NCBI RefSeq assembly: GCF_000011385.1
Contig: NC_005125.1
Span: 2,418,001-2,482,000 of the forward strand
DNA: 64,000 bases
Reading direction: 5' to 3'
Origin: Gloeobacter violaceus PCC 7421
Lineage (GTDB): Bacteria; Cyanobacteriota; Cyanobacteriia; Gloeobacterales; Gloeobacteraceae
The stretch's first letter is position 1. Each line of letters starts with the position of its first letter. Of this stretch, positions 17,266-25,002 are shown one piece after another. Both the position numbers and the translations under genes were made by a program. The notes under the pieces were generated by a model. The model did not search any database, had not been told where the DNA came from, and worked only from the letters and a program-made list of their open reading frames with translations.

Positions 17266-17922
17266 TCAAGCTTCCAGTTGCAGCCAATGCACTGGTACAT
17301 CCTGAAGCTGATCGGTGCTGCTTAAGAAAGCGGGGGTAATCTCGCCCGAGCGTGGGTTCTGCAGCACTTTGCCGGTAATCGGGCTATAGGCGTCGGCGTA
17401 CAATTGCGAACAGATATATGCGCCCCTTTTTGGCCTTACCGCGTTCGAGACGCTGTTGAAGCCTACCCGCGAGAGCCAGAACAAATCAAATATTGAAGCG
17501 ATGGAGTAGGGCGTTTTGAGTTTTGTCAGAGCGCGCAGGGCGATTCTCCAGCGTTGGTCCATCTCGAGATCTAGATCCCTACGCACACGGATGAAGTGAC
17601 GACCGTCTATGTAGATATCCATGCTGGTGTGGCGTACACCGACCGGCATGGCCTCGCAGATGTCGCCGTCGCCGACGTAGATGGCGGCGTGGTGCCACCG
17701 GGCGTCCTTCTGCTGGTAACCTCCGTCGGTATGGCCAGCAATAATCAAACTCTGGGTGAAGTCCGGCTGCAAGGGGCTGACCAGTACCAGATCGCCAGGC
17801 AGCCAATTGCCTATGTTGGCGTAAAGACCGAATCTTCGTACGCGCAGAGGAATTGGCCCCCCGAAGTGATAAACGCCCGCAGTGGTTCTGTCGCGGGGAT
17901 CAAGAAACAGTTGGGGCGGCAT
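17266..17922 (-). CDS. Permuted papain-like (YiiX/NlpC-P60 type) protein
   Basis: A 218-residue protein with the circularly permuted papain order: GDLVLVSP, then His in HHAAIYVGDGDICEAMP (about residues 76-92), then Cys in AYICSQLYADAY (about residue 172). This arrangement is shared by YiiX/YaeF-like amidases and lipid-hydrolysing relatives. Substrates could be peptidoglycan, peptides or acyl lipids. There is no signal peptide, so a cytoplasmic role is likely. It is convergent with the Clp-fold protease (13-base gap) and is followed upstream on its strand by the cold-shock-like gene. Full length for the family as far as I can judge. Confidence 0.7.
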   Translation of the reverse strand: MPPQLFLDPRDRTTAGVYHFGGPIPLRVRRFGLYANIGNWLPGDLVLVSPLQPDFTQSLIIAGHTDGGYQQKDARWHHAAIYVGDGDICEAMPVGVRHTSMDIYIDGRHFIRVRRDLDLEMDQRWRIALRALTKLKTPYSIASIFDLFWLSRVGFNSVSNAVRPKRGAYICSQLYADAYSPITGKVLQNPRSGEITPAFLSSTDQLQDVPVHWLQLEA

Positions 17923-17939
17923 GGAAAGGGATGTGGGGC

Positions 17940-18164
17940 TTAGTGGACCAGTTCGAGGTATGCCACCCTGTCTCCGACAGCCCTGAAATGGACCTCGGTC
18001 CCTTTGCGCAGCGCCAGCTCGCCCACACTTTCGCCCCGATAGTTTTGCAGGGCGGTTACCGAAAAAACGTACTGATACTTCGAGGCCACATCCTGTACGA
18101 AGCCATGGCCGTCAGGAAGCACCCGGTAGACTGTTCCCTTCTTGAGCTGCTCAGTAGTATGCAC
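17940..18164 (-). CDS. Small cold-shock-domain-like protein
   Basis: A 74-residue protein. GTVYRVLPDGHGFVQD resembles the first strands of cold-shock domains (GxVKWFNxxKGFGFI), followed by YVFSVTALQNYRGES and a final strand VHFRAVGDRVAYLELV. The RNP-like aromatic residues are only partly kept. I placed the start at the GTG at 18164 because GGAGG lies 8 bases upstream; an in-frame ATG at 18179 would overlap that site and has no ribosome-binding sequence. It probably binds single-stranded RNA. It sits 17 bases downstream of the papain-like gene's start and could share a promoter with it. Confidence 0.65.
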   Translation of the reverse strand: MHTTEQLKKGTVYRVLPDGHGFVQDVASKYQYVFSVTALQNYRGESVGELALRKGTEVHFRAVGDRVAYLELVH

Positions 18165-18257
18165 AGAACTGTCCTCCATCGACCACAAAAGATCCAGGCA
18201 AAACGTTTTGCCAACTTTTTCTCCATGCTAGCAAGTCAGGGCGTCGAGAAAACCAAC

Positions 18258-19340
18258 CTACCAGCGGTGCGGTTCGTCCTCGGCCTGCATCACCTGGCAG
18301 AGGTGGTCGCTTGCGGCCTGTACCGAAGCGATGGCCCGGTCGTAGGGTAGCCGGGTGGGGCCGAGAACGCCCACCGAACCCACCGGCACCTCGTTGAGGT
18401 AATAGGTGCTGCTGACCAGCGAGCAGAACTGCATCGGCCCCAGCGGGTTTTCAGCGCCGATGCGCACGACGATCTGCCGGCTGTGGCGCTGGGTCGGGGA
18501 GATGAGCGGCCCGAGCCGTTCGCGCTCGACTTCGAGCAGCTGCACGATGGCCTGGATGCGCTCGGGTTCGGCAAATTCGGGCTGCTTGAGGATTTCACCC
18601 ACGCCGCTCACGTAAAGCTGGCCCGTGGGCGGCTGCAGAACCCGCTGCAACAGCGCAATCAGGCCGCGCAAAAAGTCGGTGTACCAGTGAAACTCGCCGC
18701 CCATCGCCTCCACGGCCGCCGCATTGAGATCGTCCAGCCGCCGATTCTGGAGCTGGAGGTTCAGGAAGTTGTTGAGCGTCTCGAGTTGCTCGGCCATCTC
18801 CGGCTGGGGCAGATCGAGCAAAAACGAGCGCGTCTGCAGCGCGTCGGTGACCACGATCACCAGCGCCCGCCCCTCGCCGATGTGCACGATCTGCAGATGA
18901 CGGACACTCACAAAGACGCTCTGGGGGGCGGTGATCAGCGCTACACAGCCGCTCAGGGTGGCTAGAAGCCGGGTCGCCCCCTGCAGAAGGCTTTCTAAGT
19001 CCTGTCGCTCCCCCAGGTTCTCAGCGAGGGCGGCGCGCATCTGCTGGATGAGTTCGGTCGGCGGCGAAATCAACTCATCGACGTAGACCCGGTAGCCCGA
19101 ATCCGACGGGATGCGACCGGCGCTGGTGTGGGGCTGGAACAACAATCCCCAGCTCTCGAGCACCGCCATGGCGTTGCGGATCGTGGCCGAGCTGAGGCCG
19201 AAGTTGTATTGCTGGGTGAGCATCTTCGAGCCGACCGGCTCGGCGGTATCGATGTAGCTTTTGACCGTCGCGTGCAAAATCTGCTTGAAGCGCGGGTTCA
19301 AGGGCAATCTTGCGGAGGATTCGAACGAAAAACTGCTCAC
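18258..19340 (-). CDS. hrcA: Heat-inducible transcriptional repressor HrcA
   Basis: A 360-residue protein of the HrcA family. The N-terminal winged helix contains RFKQILHATVKSYIDTAEPVGS, LSSATIRNAMAVLESWGLL and HTSAGRIPSDSGYRVYVDEL, all diagnostic. The GAF-like middle and the C-terminal VGVLGPTRLPYDRAIASV region are present. HrcA binds CIRCE elements upstream of groESL and dnaK operons and releases them on heat shock. I saw no CIRCE palindrome in the flanks and no chaperonin gene nearby, so it is unlinked from its targets. The gene stands alone, divergent from a response regulator. Confidence 0.95.
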   Translation of the reverse strand: MSSFSFESSARLPLNPRFKQILHATVKSYIDTAEPVGSKMLTQQYNFGLSSATIRNAMAVLESWGLLFQPHTSAGRIPSDSGYRVYVDELISPPTELIQQMRAALAENLGERQDLESLLQGATRLLATLSGCVALITAPQSVFVSVRHLQIVHIGEGRALVIVVTDALQTRSFLLDLPQPEMAEQLETLNNFLNLQLQNRRLDDLNAAAVEAMGGEFHWYTDFLRGLIALLQRVLQPPTGQLYVSGVGEILKQPEFAEPERIQAIVQLLEVERERLGPLISPTQRHSRQIVVRIGAENPLGPMQFCSLVSSTYYLNEVPVGSVGVLGPTRLPYDRAIASVQAASDHLCQVMQAEDEPHRW

Positions 19341-19515
19341 GACGACTGCCTATCTCGCTTCTGGGATCAACACCAGCATTCTAACGGGGACACGGCCCGG
19401 GGTCGCCGGGCCGGGCCCGCCCGCACTGTGATACATCTTGCCAACCTGGCCGCGCCGACGGGCGTGTCCCATGATACCCTTGAAATCGAGCCTGTGTCTG
19501 GGCAATCCCCACGGT

Positions 19516-19887
19516 ATGGCGAAAGTTCTGGTCATTGAGGATGTACCGATTAGCCGCAATCTGCTGCGCCGCGTGCTGCACCTCGCGGGTCACCAGGTGC
19601 TGGAGGCCGAGGACGGTCCCGGTGGCCTGATTGCCGCCCTCGCGGGCGAGCCGGACTTGATTTTGATGGATTTGTCTTTGCCGCTTTTGGACGGCTGGTC
19701 GGTGTTGCCCCGTCTGCGCGAACAGGGGGTCGGCGTGCCGGTGGTGGCCTTGACGGCCCACGCCCTGGTGGGGGATCGCGAGCGGGTGCTCGCGGCGGGC
19801 TTCGACGGCTATATGAGCAAACCGATCGACGTGAGAACCTTTCACCGAGATCTAGAGAGCTACCTAACATGCCCGAAGACGCGATAA
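19516..19887 (+). CDS. Single-domain response regulator
   Basis: A 123-residue receiver domain: KVLVIEDVPISRNLLRRVL, phospho-acceptor Asp in LILMDLSLPLLDGWSVL, Thr in VVALTAHAL, and Lys in GYMSKPID. There is no output domain. The ATG at 19516 starts exactly at the fold; the longer open frame upstream adds unrelated sequence. Its last 19 bases overlap the next small gene, and that gene in turn overlaps an OmpR-type regulator, so the three are one transcriptional and translational unit. Confidence 0.88.
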   Translation: MAKVLVIEDVPISRNLLRRVLHLAGHQVLEAEDGPGGLIAALAGEPDLILMDLSLPLLDGWSVLPRLREQGVGVPVVALTAHALVGDRERVLAAGFDGYMSKPIDVRTFHRDLESYLTCPKTR

Positions 19888-20093
19888 AACCCGTCCCGTT
19901 GCGGGATTTGCGCCACGACATCGGTGAGCCGCTGACGGCGATTCGTCTGTACGCCGAGGTACTGCGCACAGAGACACAGATGGACAGCGGCCTGCGCCAG
20001 GAGTTGCTGGAGGCGATCGAAGGTCAGGCCATCCTGCTGCAGCAGCGCTTAGAGGAGATCCTCGGTGAAGCCGTATCAAATTCTCATCGTTGA
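19869..20093 (+). CDS. Mini-protein resembling an isolated HisKA dimerisation domain
   Basis: A 74-residue protein. DLRHDIGEPLTAIRLYAEVL closely matches the H-box helix of histidine kinases, with a potential phospho-acceptor His at residue 16. A second helix follows (LRQELLEAIEGQAILLQQRLEEIL), completing a two-helix hairpin like the HisKA dimerisation domain. No ATPase domain follows; the next gene starts within its last codons. It overlaps the upstream receiver gene by 19 bases and the downstream regulator by 29. It could act as a phosphotransfer relay or dimerisation adaptor between the two regulators; this is inference. Confidence 0.65.
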   Translation: MPEDAIKPVPLRDLRHDIGEPLTAIRLYAEVLRTETQMDSGLRQELLEAIEGQAILLQQRLEEILGEAVSNSHR

Positions 20094-20769
20094 AGACAAC
20101 CACCAGCTGCGCGCGCTGCTTAACTGGCAACTGGAGCAGGACGGCTATCGGCCCCACGCCGTGGGCACCCTCAAGGACGGACGCGACTGGCTGAGCGGTC
20201 ACCGGCCGGATCTGGTGGTGCTCGATTTGCAGTTGCCCGACGGCGACGGCATCGACTTTTGCCGCTGGCTGCGCCAGCAGGTCGAATCGTACATTCTGAT
20301 TTTGTCCTGCCGGGGCACCGAAGGCGAGAAGGTCGTGGGCCTCAGGGCAGGGGCGGATGACTACCTGGCTAAACCCTTCGGCATGCAAGAATTTCGAGCG
20401 CGCATCGAGGCCCTGGCCCGACGGCTCAGGCAGCGCTCGATGCAGTTCGGGCCGCTGACCATCGACCCGGTGCAGCGCCGGGTGCTGCTCGACGGCCACC
20501 TCATCGATCTGACCCCGCAGGAATTCAGCCTGCTCTACGTGGTGGCCAAAAGCCCGGGGGTGCCCTTCACCCGCGAGGAACTGCTCAAACTCGCCTGGCC
20601 CGAGCAGGTGGACAACCCCCGCACCGTCGATACCCACGTCCTCACGTTGCGCAAAAAAGTCGAATCGGACCCGCGCCACCCGCGCTTTTTGCAGACCGTG
20701 CGCGGCATCGGTTATATGTTCCTCCTTGAGGAGCCTGGTTCCCAGGCGCGCTCACCCCTAAAATCTTGA
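20065..20769 (+). CDS. OmpR-family response regulator
   Basis: A 234-residue transcription factor. Residues 1-118 are a receiver domain (ILIVEDNHQLRALL, Asp in LVVLDLQLPDGDG, Lys in DDYLAKPFGMQEF). Residues 135-228 are a winged-helix DNA-binding domain with LTPQEFSLLYVV and VDTHVLTLRKKVE, ending in TVRGIGYMF. The GTG start at 20065 lies inside the upstream HisKA-like mini-gene, implying coupling. It should bind direct repeats upstream of target genes when phosphorylated; the targets are unknown. The gene for glutamate-cysteine ligase starts 21 bases downstream, so the regulator may be co-transcribed with it. Confidence 0.92.
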   Translation: MKPYQILIVEDNHQLRALLNWQLEQDGYRPHAVGTLKDGRDWLSGHRPDLVVLDLQLPDGDGIDFCRWLRQQVESYILILSCRGTEGEKVVGLRAGADDYLAKPFGMQEFRARIEALARRLRQRSMQFGPLTIDPVQRRVLLDGHLIDLTPQEFSLLYVVAKSPGVPFTREELLKLAWPEQVDNPRTVDTHVLTLRKKVESDPRHPRFLQTVRGIGYMFLLEEPGSQARSPLKS

Positions 20770-20790
20770 CAGGGAATCAAAAGGCGCAGC

Positions 20791-21939
20791 ATGGCCCTAC
20801 TGACCAAAGGCTTTGAAGTCGAGATGTATACCGGTACCGCTGCCGGGGATGTTGTCGGTTTGTCGCACCGCATCGTGCGGGACCTGCCCGGGTTCATGCT
20901 CGAACCCGACCGGCGCAATGTCGAGTACGCCACCGAACCGCTCACCGGCTACGACGACCTGCTCTGTGCGCTGGTGCACCCGCGCTGCCAGCTGCGGCGC
21001 TATCTCAAGACGCTGGGGGACTACACGCTTATCCCGGGCAGCGCCCTGGCCCTGAAGCACGACACGGCCCGCTTCTTGCGTTCCGACCCCGACAATCCCT
21101 ACCACACCCGCATCGAAGAGCAGCACGGCACCCGGGTGGTCACTTCGAGCATCCACATCAATTTCGGCATCGCCGAGGCCGAGGACATCATCAAAGCTTG
21201 CCGGCTCCTGCGCCTCGAAGCGCCGGTGGTGCTGGCCTTGAGCGCTTCTTCGCCCTTTTTTAATGAAGAAGCGAGCGGGGCGCACTCGACGCGCTGGCTG
21301 CGCTTTCCGCGCACCCCCGAGCAGGTGCCGCTGTTTTTGAGCCACGCCCATTACATCGACTGGGTGGAGGAGCAACTGCAGTTGGGGACGATGTTCAACG
21401 TCCGGCATCTGTGGAGTTCGGTGCGCCCCAACGGTGCGGACCGGCCCTACCGCATCAACCGCACCGAGCTGCGCATCGCCGATCTGATCGCCTCGCCGCC
21501 GGTGCTGTTGGGGATCACGGCCCTGGTGGAGACGCGGCTGTTGGCGCTGCTTGCAGGCGAAATCCCCGACCCGCTCGCCGGTGCGTTTACCCCCACAGAA
21601 CTGGTCGAGATGACCGATCGCAACGAGCGGGCGGCGGCGGCCGACGGCCTCGATGCGCGCCTGATCGATTGGCAGACCGGCCGCGAGTCGAGCGTGCGCG
21701 AGTGGACCGAGCGCTGGCTGGTGCAGGCGGCACCGGTGGCTGCCGAGCGCGGCTTCGAGCGCTATTTGCCGGCGGTCGAATCGGTGCTTGCCTACGGCAA
21801 CGAGGCGGACCGCTGGCTGGCCGCCTACCGCTCCGGGGTCTCGATACGGACGATTTTGCAGCAGGCCGCCCGCAGACTCGAAGCCGAGGAAGCCGAATTG
21901 CGCGCGCGGCTTTGCGTCGGTGCTCCTTTGCCTTGTTAG
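20791..21939 (+). CDS. gshA: Glutamate-cysteine ligase, cyanobacterial type
   Basis: A 382-residue enzyme catalysing the first step of glutathione synthesis, the ATP-dependent joining of glutamate and cysteine. It resembles the cyanobacterial GshA family, which is only distantly related to the E. coli enzyme. Recognisable segments are KGFEVEMYTGTAAGDVVGLS at the N terminus, TRVVTSSIHINFGI and RLEAPVVLALSASSPFFN. It starts 21 bases after the OmpR-type regulator, so redox-linked co-regulation is possible. The partner gshB is not in the window. A second enzyme of the wider GCS2/YbdK family is encoded at 38889. Confidence 0.85.
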   Translation: MALLTKGFEVEMYTGTAAGDVVGLSHRIVRDLPGFMLEPDRRNVEYATEPLTGYDDLLCALVHPRCQLRRYLKTLGDYTLIPGSALALKHDTARFLRSDPDNPYHTRIEEQHGTRVVTSSIHINFGIAEAEDIIKACRLLRLEAPVVLALSASSPFFNEEASGAHSTRWLRFPRTPEQVPLFLSHAHYIDWVEEQLQLGTMFNVRHLWSSVRPNGADRPYRINRTELRIADLIASPPVLLGITALVETRLLALLAGEIPDPLAGAFTPTELVEMTDRNERAAAADGLDARLIDWQTGRESSVREWTERWLVQAAPVAAERGFERYLPAVESVLAYGNEADRWLAAYRSGVSIRTILQQAARRLEAEEAELRARLCVGAPLPC

Positions 21940-22031
21940 ATGCCGCGCTCTCCTGCCTATCGGGGGACAGAGCGAGTCCGGGCGACGGGTTGGTTAGATT
22001 GGAATTCAAGGTTAGTGCAAAGGAAACTTCC

Positions 22032-22526
22032 GTGAAAAAAGCCCCCGTATCCTTCGCGATTGCTCTGGTGGTATTGTTGAGCGCCTGTGGCGGTGGTGAG
22101 ACGACCACCACGACCACGACCACCGAAACCACCCCCGCTCCCACCGAGCCCAGTGCCACCGCTCCGGCAGAACCCACCGCCTCGGCGCCTGCTGAGCCCG
22201 CCGTCCCTGCCCCCGGCGAGGGTCTTGTCGTCAAGATGGGTTCAGATACGGGCCAACTGGTCTTCGTGCCGGCAAAGCTCACCGTCAAGCCCGGCGACAA
22301 AATTGTCTGGCTGATGAACAAAGCCGGTCCCCACAACGCCGTTTTTGACGCAAACGTCCCCGACCCGGCTGCCGCCAAGGCGATGGCGCTCACCAAGCTG
22401 CTCAACAAGCCCGGCGACAAACTCGAAGTGACCGTACCGGCAAACGCCAAACCCGGCGACTACGCCTTCAACTGCACGCCCCACAAGTCGGCGGGTATGG
22501 TCGGGGTCCTAACCGTCCAGCAGTAG
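22032..22526 (+). CDS. petE: Plastocyanin with lipoprotein-type signal
   Basis: A 164-residue blue-copper protein. The type I copper ligands are His101 (GPHNAVFD), Cys148, His151 and Met156 (FNCTPHKSAGMVG), in the plastocyanin/amicyanin arrangement. The N terminus has a short basic start, a hydrophobic core and LLSAC, a good lipobox with Cys19, followed by a Thr/Pro/Ala-rich linker of about 45 residues. It would carry electrons from cytochrome b6f to photosystem I, probably tethered to the outer face of the cytoplasmic membrane. The GTG start at 22032 has AAAGGA upstream. Ordinary plastocyanins have a cleavable signal and no linker. Confidence 0.82.
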   Translation: MKKAPVSFAIALVVLLSACGGGETTTTTTTTETTPAPTEPSATAPAEPTASAPAEPAVPAPGEGLVVKMGSDTGQLVFVPAKLTVKPGDKIVWLMNKAGPHNAVFDANVPDPAAAKAMALTKLLNKPGDKLEVTVPANAKPGDYAFNCTPHKSAGMVGVLTVQQ

Positions 22527-22566
22527 GAGCCCACCAATCTTCAGGAGTGCCGCAGGCATGTGAACT

Positions 22567-22720
22567 TTGGCTGTCCGGTTCAGAGGACAAGAACTGAGGC
22601 GCGAAGTGATGCCTTCGTATTTTGTCTGGATCAAAGCCTGGATGGAGAATCTGAGCGATGTCGAGAAGCAAACTTTGATTGAACTGCTGACAAAGCTACG
22701 TTCAGGCCTCTGCGCGATAC
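22567..22720 (+). pseudogene. Possible MarR-family C-terminal remnant
   Basis: This short stretch reads YFVWIKAWMENLSDVEKQTL followed by IELLTKLRSGL. It resembles the last helices of MarR-type regulators, where LSxxExxTLxxLLxKLR is typical. No DNA-binding helices precede it, and the frame merges into an FAD-oxidase remnant. It is probably a scar of a deletion that joined two genes. The match is weak because so little remains. Confidence 0.4.
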
Positions 22721-23051
22721 AAAAATCGAAGTTCAACAGCTTGATGGAGCACTCGTCCATGGCGCCGCCGAGCGGGGCGCGTTCCAACCCTCGGCGGCGC
22801 CGTATCTACTGCATCTTGTGACACCGGCCATCAAAGCGCCCATGGCGCAGATCACAAAAGCGACGCAGCAAGCCTTCGCGTCATTCGGGGACACCTACAC
22901 CGGCGAGGCTTACTACAACTTCCTGCGCGGCGATGAGCAGCAGCGGGTAACGCGGGCTTTTGGCGACGCGAAACACGGGCGGTTACGAGAGATCAAAGGC
23001 CGGTTCGACCCGGCCAATGCGTTTCACCTCAACCTCAACATCGAACCTTAG
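22701..23051 (+). pseudogene. C-terminal remnant of a BBE-type FAD-linked oxidase
   Basis: From 22701 the frame reads RPLRDTKIEVQQLDGALV, then FGDTYTGEAYYNFLRGDE, and ends with LREIKGRFDPANAFHLNLNI. The last part is the berberine-bridge (BBE) signature that closes FAD-linked oxidases, where the FAD-binding half lies upstream. That half is absent, and a MarR-like fragment abuts instead. Only about 115 of 450 or more residues remain, so this is a pseudogene. Confidence 0.6.
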
Positions 23052-23182
23052 TGCGACGGTTAAGGCTGAGATTTTTGGTAAAACGACAGCAGAGAGTCGC
23101 CGTGAGCGCACATCACCTGCTTCACGACCGTCATGCAAACTCGCAACCTTGGTTGGCTAACCAGTTTACAAAGGAGACATCA

Positions 23183-24058
23183 GTGGAAAAGTCGAATCAA
23201 ACTATTCTCGTTACCGGCGCAACCGGTCACCAGGGCGGCGCGGTGTCCCGTCATCTTTTGCAACGCAAATTTATGGTTCGCGCTCTGGTGCGCGACGAAA
23301 ACAAGCCCGCCGCCCAGGCACTCAAACAAGCGGGCGCAGAACTCATCGAAGGAGATCTCGACGAGCGCGCTTCACTTGAGCGCGCTCTGCAAGGCGTCTT
23401 CGGTGTTTTTTCAGTTCAAAGCTTCGACGACGGGTTGGACGTCGAAATCCGCCAGGGCAAGGCTCTCGTAGACGCGGCGAAAGCGGTGGGCACCCAGCAT
23501 TTCCTCTACAGCTCGGTGGGCAGCGCAGAACGCAAAACCGGCATTCCGCATTTCGACAGCAAGTTTCAAGTCGAAGGATACCTCCGAGCCAGCGGTTTGC
23601 CGTACACGATTTTGCGTCCGGTTTTCTTCATGTACAATTACAGCTCCATGCGCCCGATGATTGAAACCGGAACGCTCTCCCAGCCGCTCAGCCCCGAGCG
23701 GAAATTGCAGCAACTTTCTGAAGACGATTACGGAGAAATGGTCGCCGAGGTTTTCGAGCGACCCGCAGATTTCTTGAATCGCGAGGAGGAAGTCGCAAGC
23801 GTGGATCTGACGATGACGGAAGTCGCTGCCGCGTTCAGCCGCGTTTTGGGAGAAAACGTCGCCTACCAACAAATTCCTTTTGAAGCGTTCGAACAGCAAG
23901 CCGGTGAGGAAATGACCACGATGTATCGCTGGTTTGAGGAGGTCGGCTACGGAGCGGATTTGGTGAAGTTGAAACGCGATTTTCCGGAGCCGACCGACTT
24001 GGAAGCCTATTTGCGCGACCACGATTGGGCAAAACCCACCGAAAGCGCGTCCGATTAA
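23183..24058 (+). CDS. NmrA-like NAD(P)-binding protein
   Basis: A 291-residue Rossmann-fold protein. TILVTGATGHQGGAVSRHLL gives the nucleotide-binding GxxGxxG motif, followed by MVRALVRDENKPAAQAL and VGTQHFLYSSVGSAERKTG. The active-site Tyr/Lys pair of short-chain dehydrogenases is not obvious, as in the NmrA subfamily, which senses NADP or acts as an atypical reductase. The GTG start at 23183 has AAAGGAG at good spacing. Codon use is more A/T-ending than in neighbours such as livG, which hints at recent transfer. It directly follows two gene scars. Confidence 0.85.
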   Translation: MEKSNQTILVTGATGHQGGAVSRHLLQRKFMVRALVRDENKPAAQALKQAGAELIEGDLDERASLERALQGVFGVFSVQSFDDGLDVEIRQGKALVDAAKAVGTQHFLYSSVGSAERKTGIPHFDSKFQVEGYLRASGLPYTILRPVFFMYNYSSMRPMIETGTLSQPLSPERKLQQLSEDDYGEMVAEVFERPADFLNREEEVASVDLTMTEVAAAFSRVLGENVAYQQIPFEAFEQQAGEEMTTMYRWFEEVGYGADLVKLKRDFPEPTDLEAYLRDHDWAKPTESASD

Positions 24059-24145
24059 TCCTGCCATGTTCTACTTGGGGCAGTTCACTGTTTCAAAATA
24101 TTTCGCCAACGGTATCGTACCCCGGCCATACCCCAAGGGTGATAA

Positions 24146-24181
24146 GGTGTCGGGTGCCAGTACGCTCTGACACCTGACACC
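24146..24181. repeat. Hairpin of the GGTGTC/GACACC repeat type upstream of livG
   Basis: Two 15-base arms, GGTGTCGGGTGCCAG (24146-24160) and CTGACACCTGACACC (24167-24181), pair at 13 positions around a 6-base loop. It sits 6 bases before the livG start codon. Related GGTGTCAGG/CCTGACACC sequences occur at 59805-59830 and near 45490, which suggests a small dispersed repeat; it might also control translation of livG. Confidence 0.45.
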
Positions 24182-24187
24182 CGCTCC

Positions 24188-24949
24188 ATGCCTCTGCTTG
24201 TCGTCGAGAACCTCACCAAGCGCTTCGGCGGTTTGGTGGCCGTCAACAACGTCTCTTTCAGTGTCGAGCCTGCCGAAATTTTGAGTGTGATCGGACCGAA
24301 CGGCGCGGGCAAGACGACACTCTTCAACATGCTCACGGGCATTCACCAGGCGAGCGAGGGAAATGCAAGCCTCGCGGGCAGGCCGCTCACCGGTCTCAAG
24401 CCCCACCAGATTGCCGAGGTCGGTCTGGCGCGCACATTTCAAAACATCCGCCTTTTTGGCAGCATGACGGCGCTCGAAAACGTGATGATTGGCCGCCACA
24501 GCCGCACCCGCGGCGGCTTCTGGTCCGCCCTCCTCCCTGGCAAAGCCGGGATCGAAGAAGAGCGGCAAATTGCCGAGCGCGCCCACGCAGAACTTGCCTT
24601 CGTGGGTCTTACCGCCCGCGCCTCCCAGAGCGCCGATCGCCTGCCCTACGGCGATCAGCGCCGATTGGAGGTGGCCCGCGCCCTCGCCACCGATCCGCAA
24701 ATGGTGCTGCTGGACGAACCCGCCGCCGGTATGAATCCCCAGGAGACCGCCGCGCTGGTGGGTCTTATCCGCAAAATCCAGAGCCGTGGCGTCACAGTCG
24801 TGCTCATCGAACACGATATGAACCTGGTGATGAGCCTGTCCGACCGCATTGTCGTTATGAACTTCGGCCAGAAAATTGCCGACGGCAAGCCCGCCCAGGT
24901 GCGCTCCAATCCTCAGGTGATCGCCGCCTACCTGGGCGGCGCAGTTTAA
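24188..24949 (+). CDS. livG: ABC transporter ATPase, LivG-type (branched-chain amino acid uptake)
   Basis: A 253-residue ATPase with Walker A (GPNGAGKTTLFNMLTG), signature (LPYGDQRRLEVARALA), Walker B (MVLLDEPAAGMNP) and the LivG-specific C-terminal region (DLxMSLSDRIVVMNFGQKIADG-like). It would power uptake of branched-chain amino acids or a similar substrate together with LivF, LivH, LivM and a binding protein. None of these partners is in the window, so it is an orphan that must be assembled from components elsewhere. A repeat-like hairpin lies immediately upstream. Confidence 0.9.
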   Translation: MPLLVVENLTKRFGGLVAVNNVSFSVEPAEILSVIGPNGAGKTTLFNMLTGIHQASEGNASLAGRPLTGLKPHQIAEVGLARTFQNIRLFGSMTALENVMIGRHSRTRGGFWSALLPGKAGIEEERQIAERAHAELAFVGLTARASQSADRLPYGDQRRLEVARALATDPQMVLLDEPAAGMNPQETAALVGLIRKIQSRGVTVVLIEHDMNLVMSLSDRIVVMNFGQKIADGKPAQVRSNPQVIAAYLGGAV

Positions 24950-25002
24950 TGCCCCGGCAGGGCACAATAGAGAAAGTGTGTAAATTTCCGTAAAGGATTT
25001 TC

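Noticed and set aside
18258-19515. CIRCE operator for HrcA
   Set aside because: I looked for TTAGCACTC with its complement near hrcA and did not find it.
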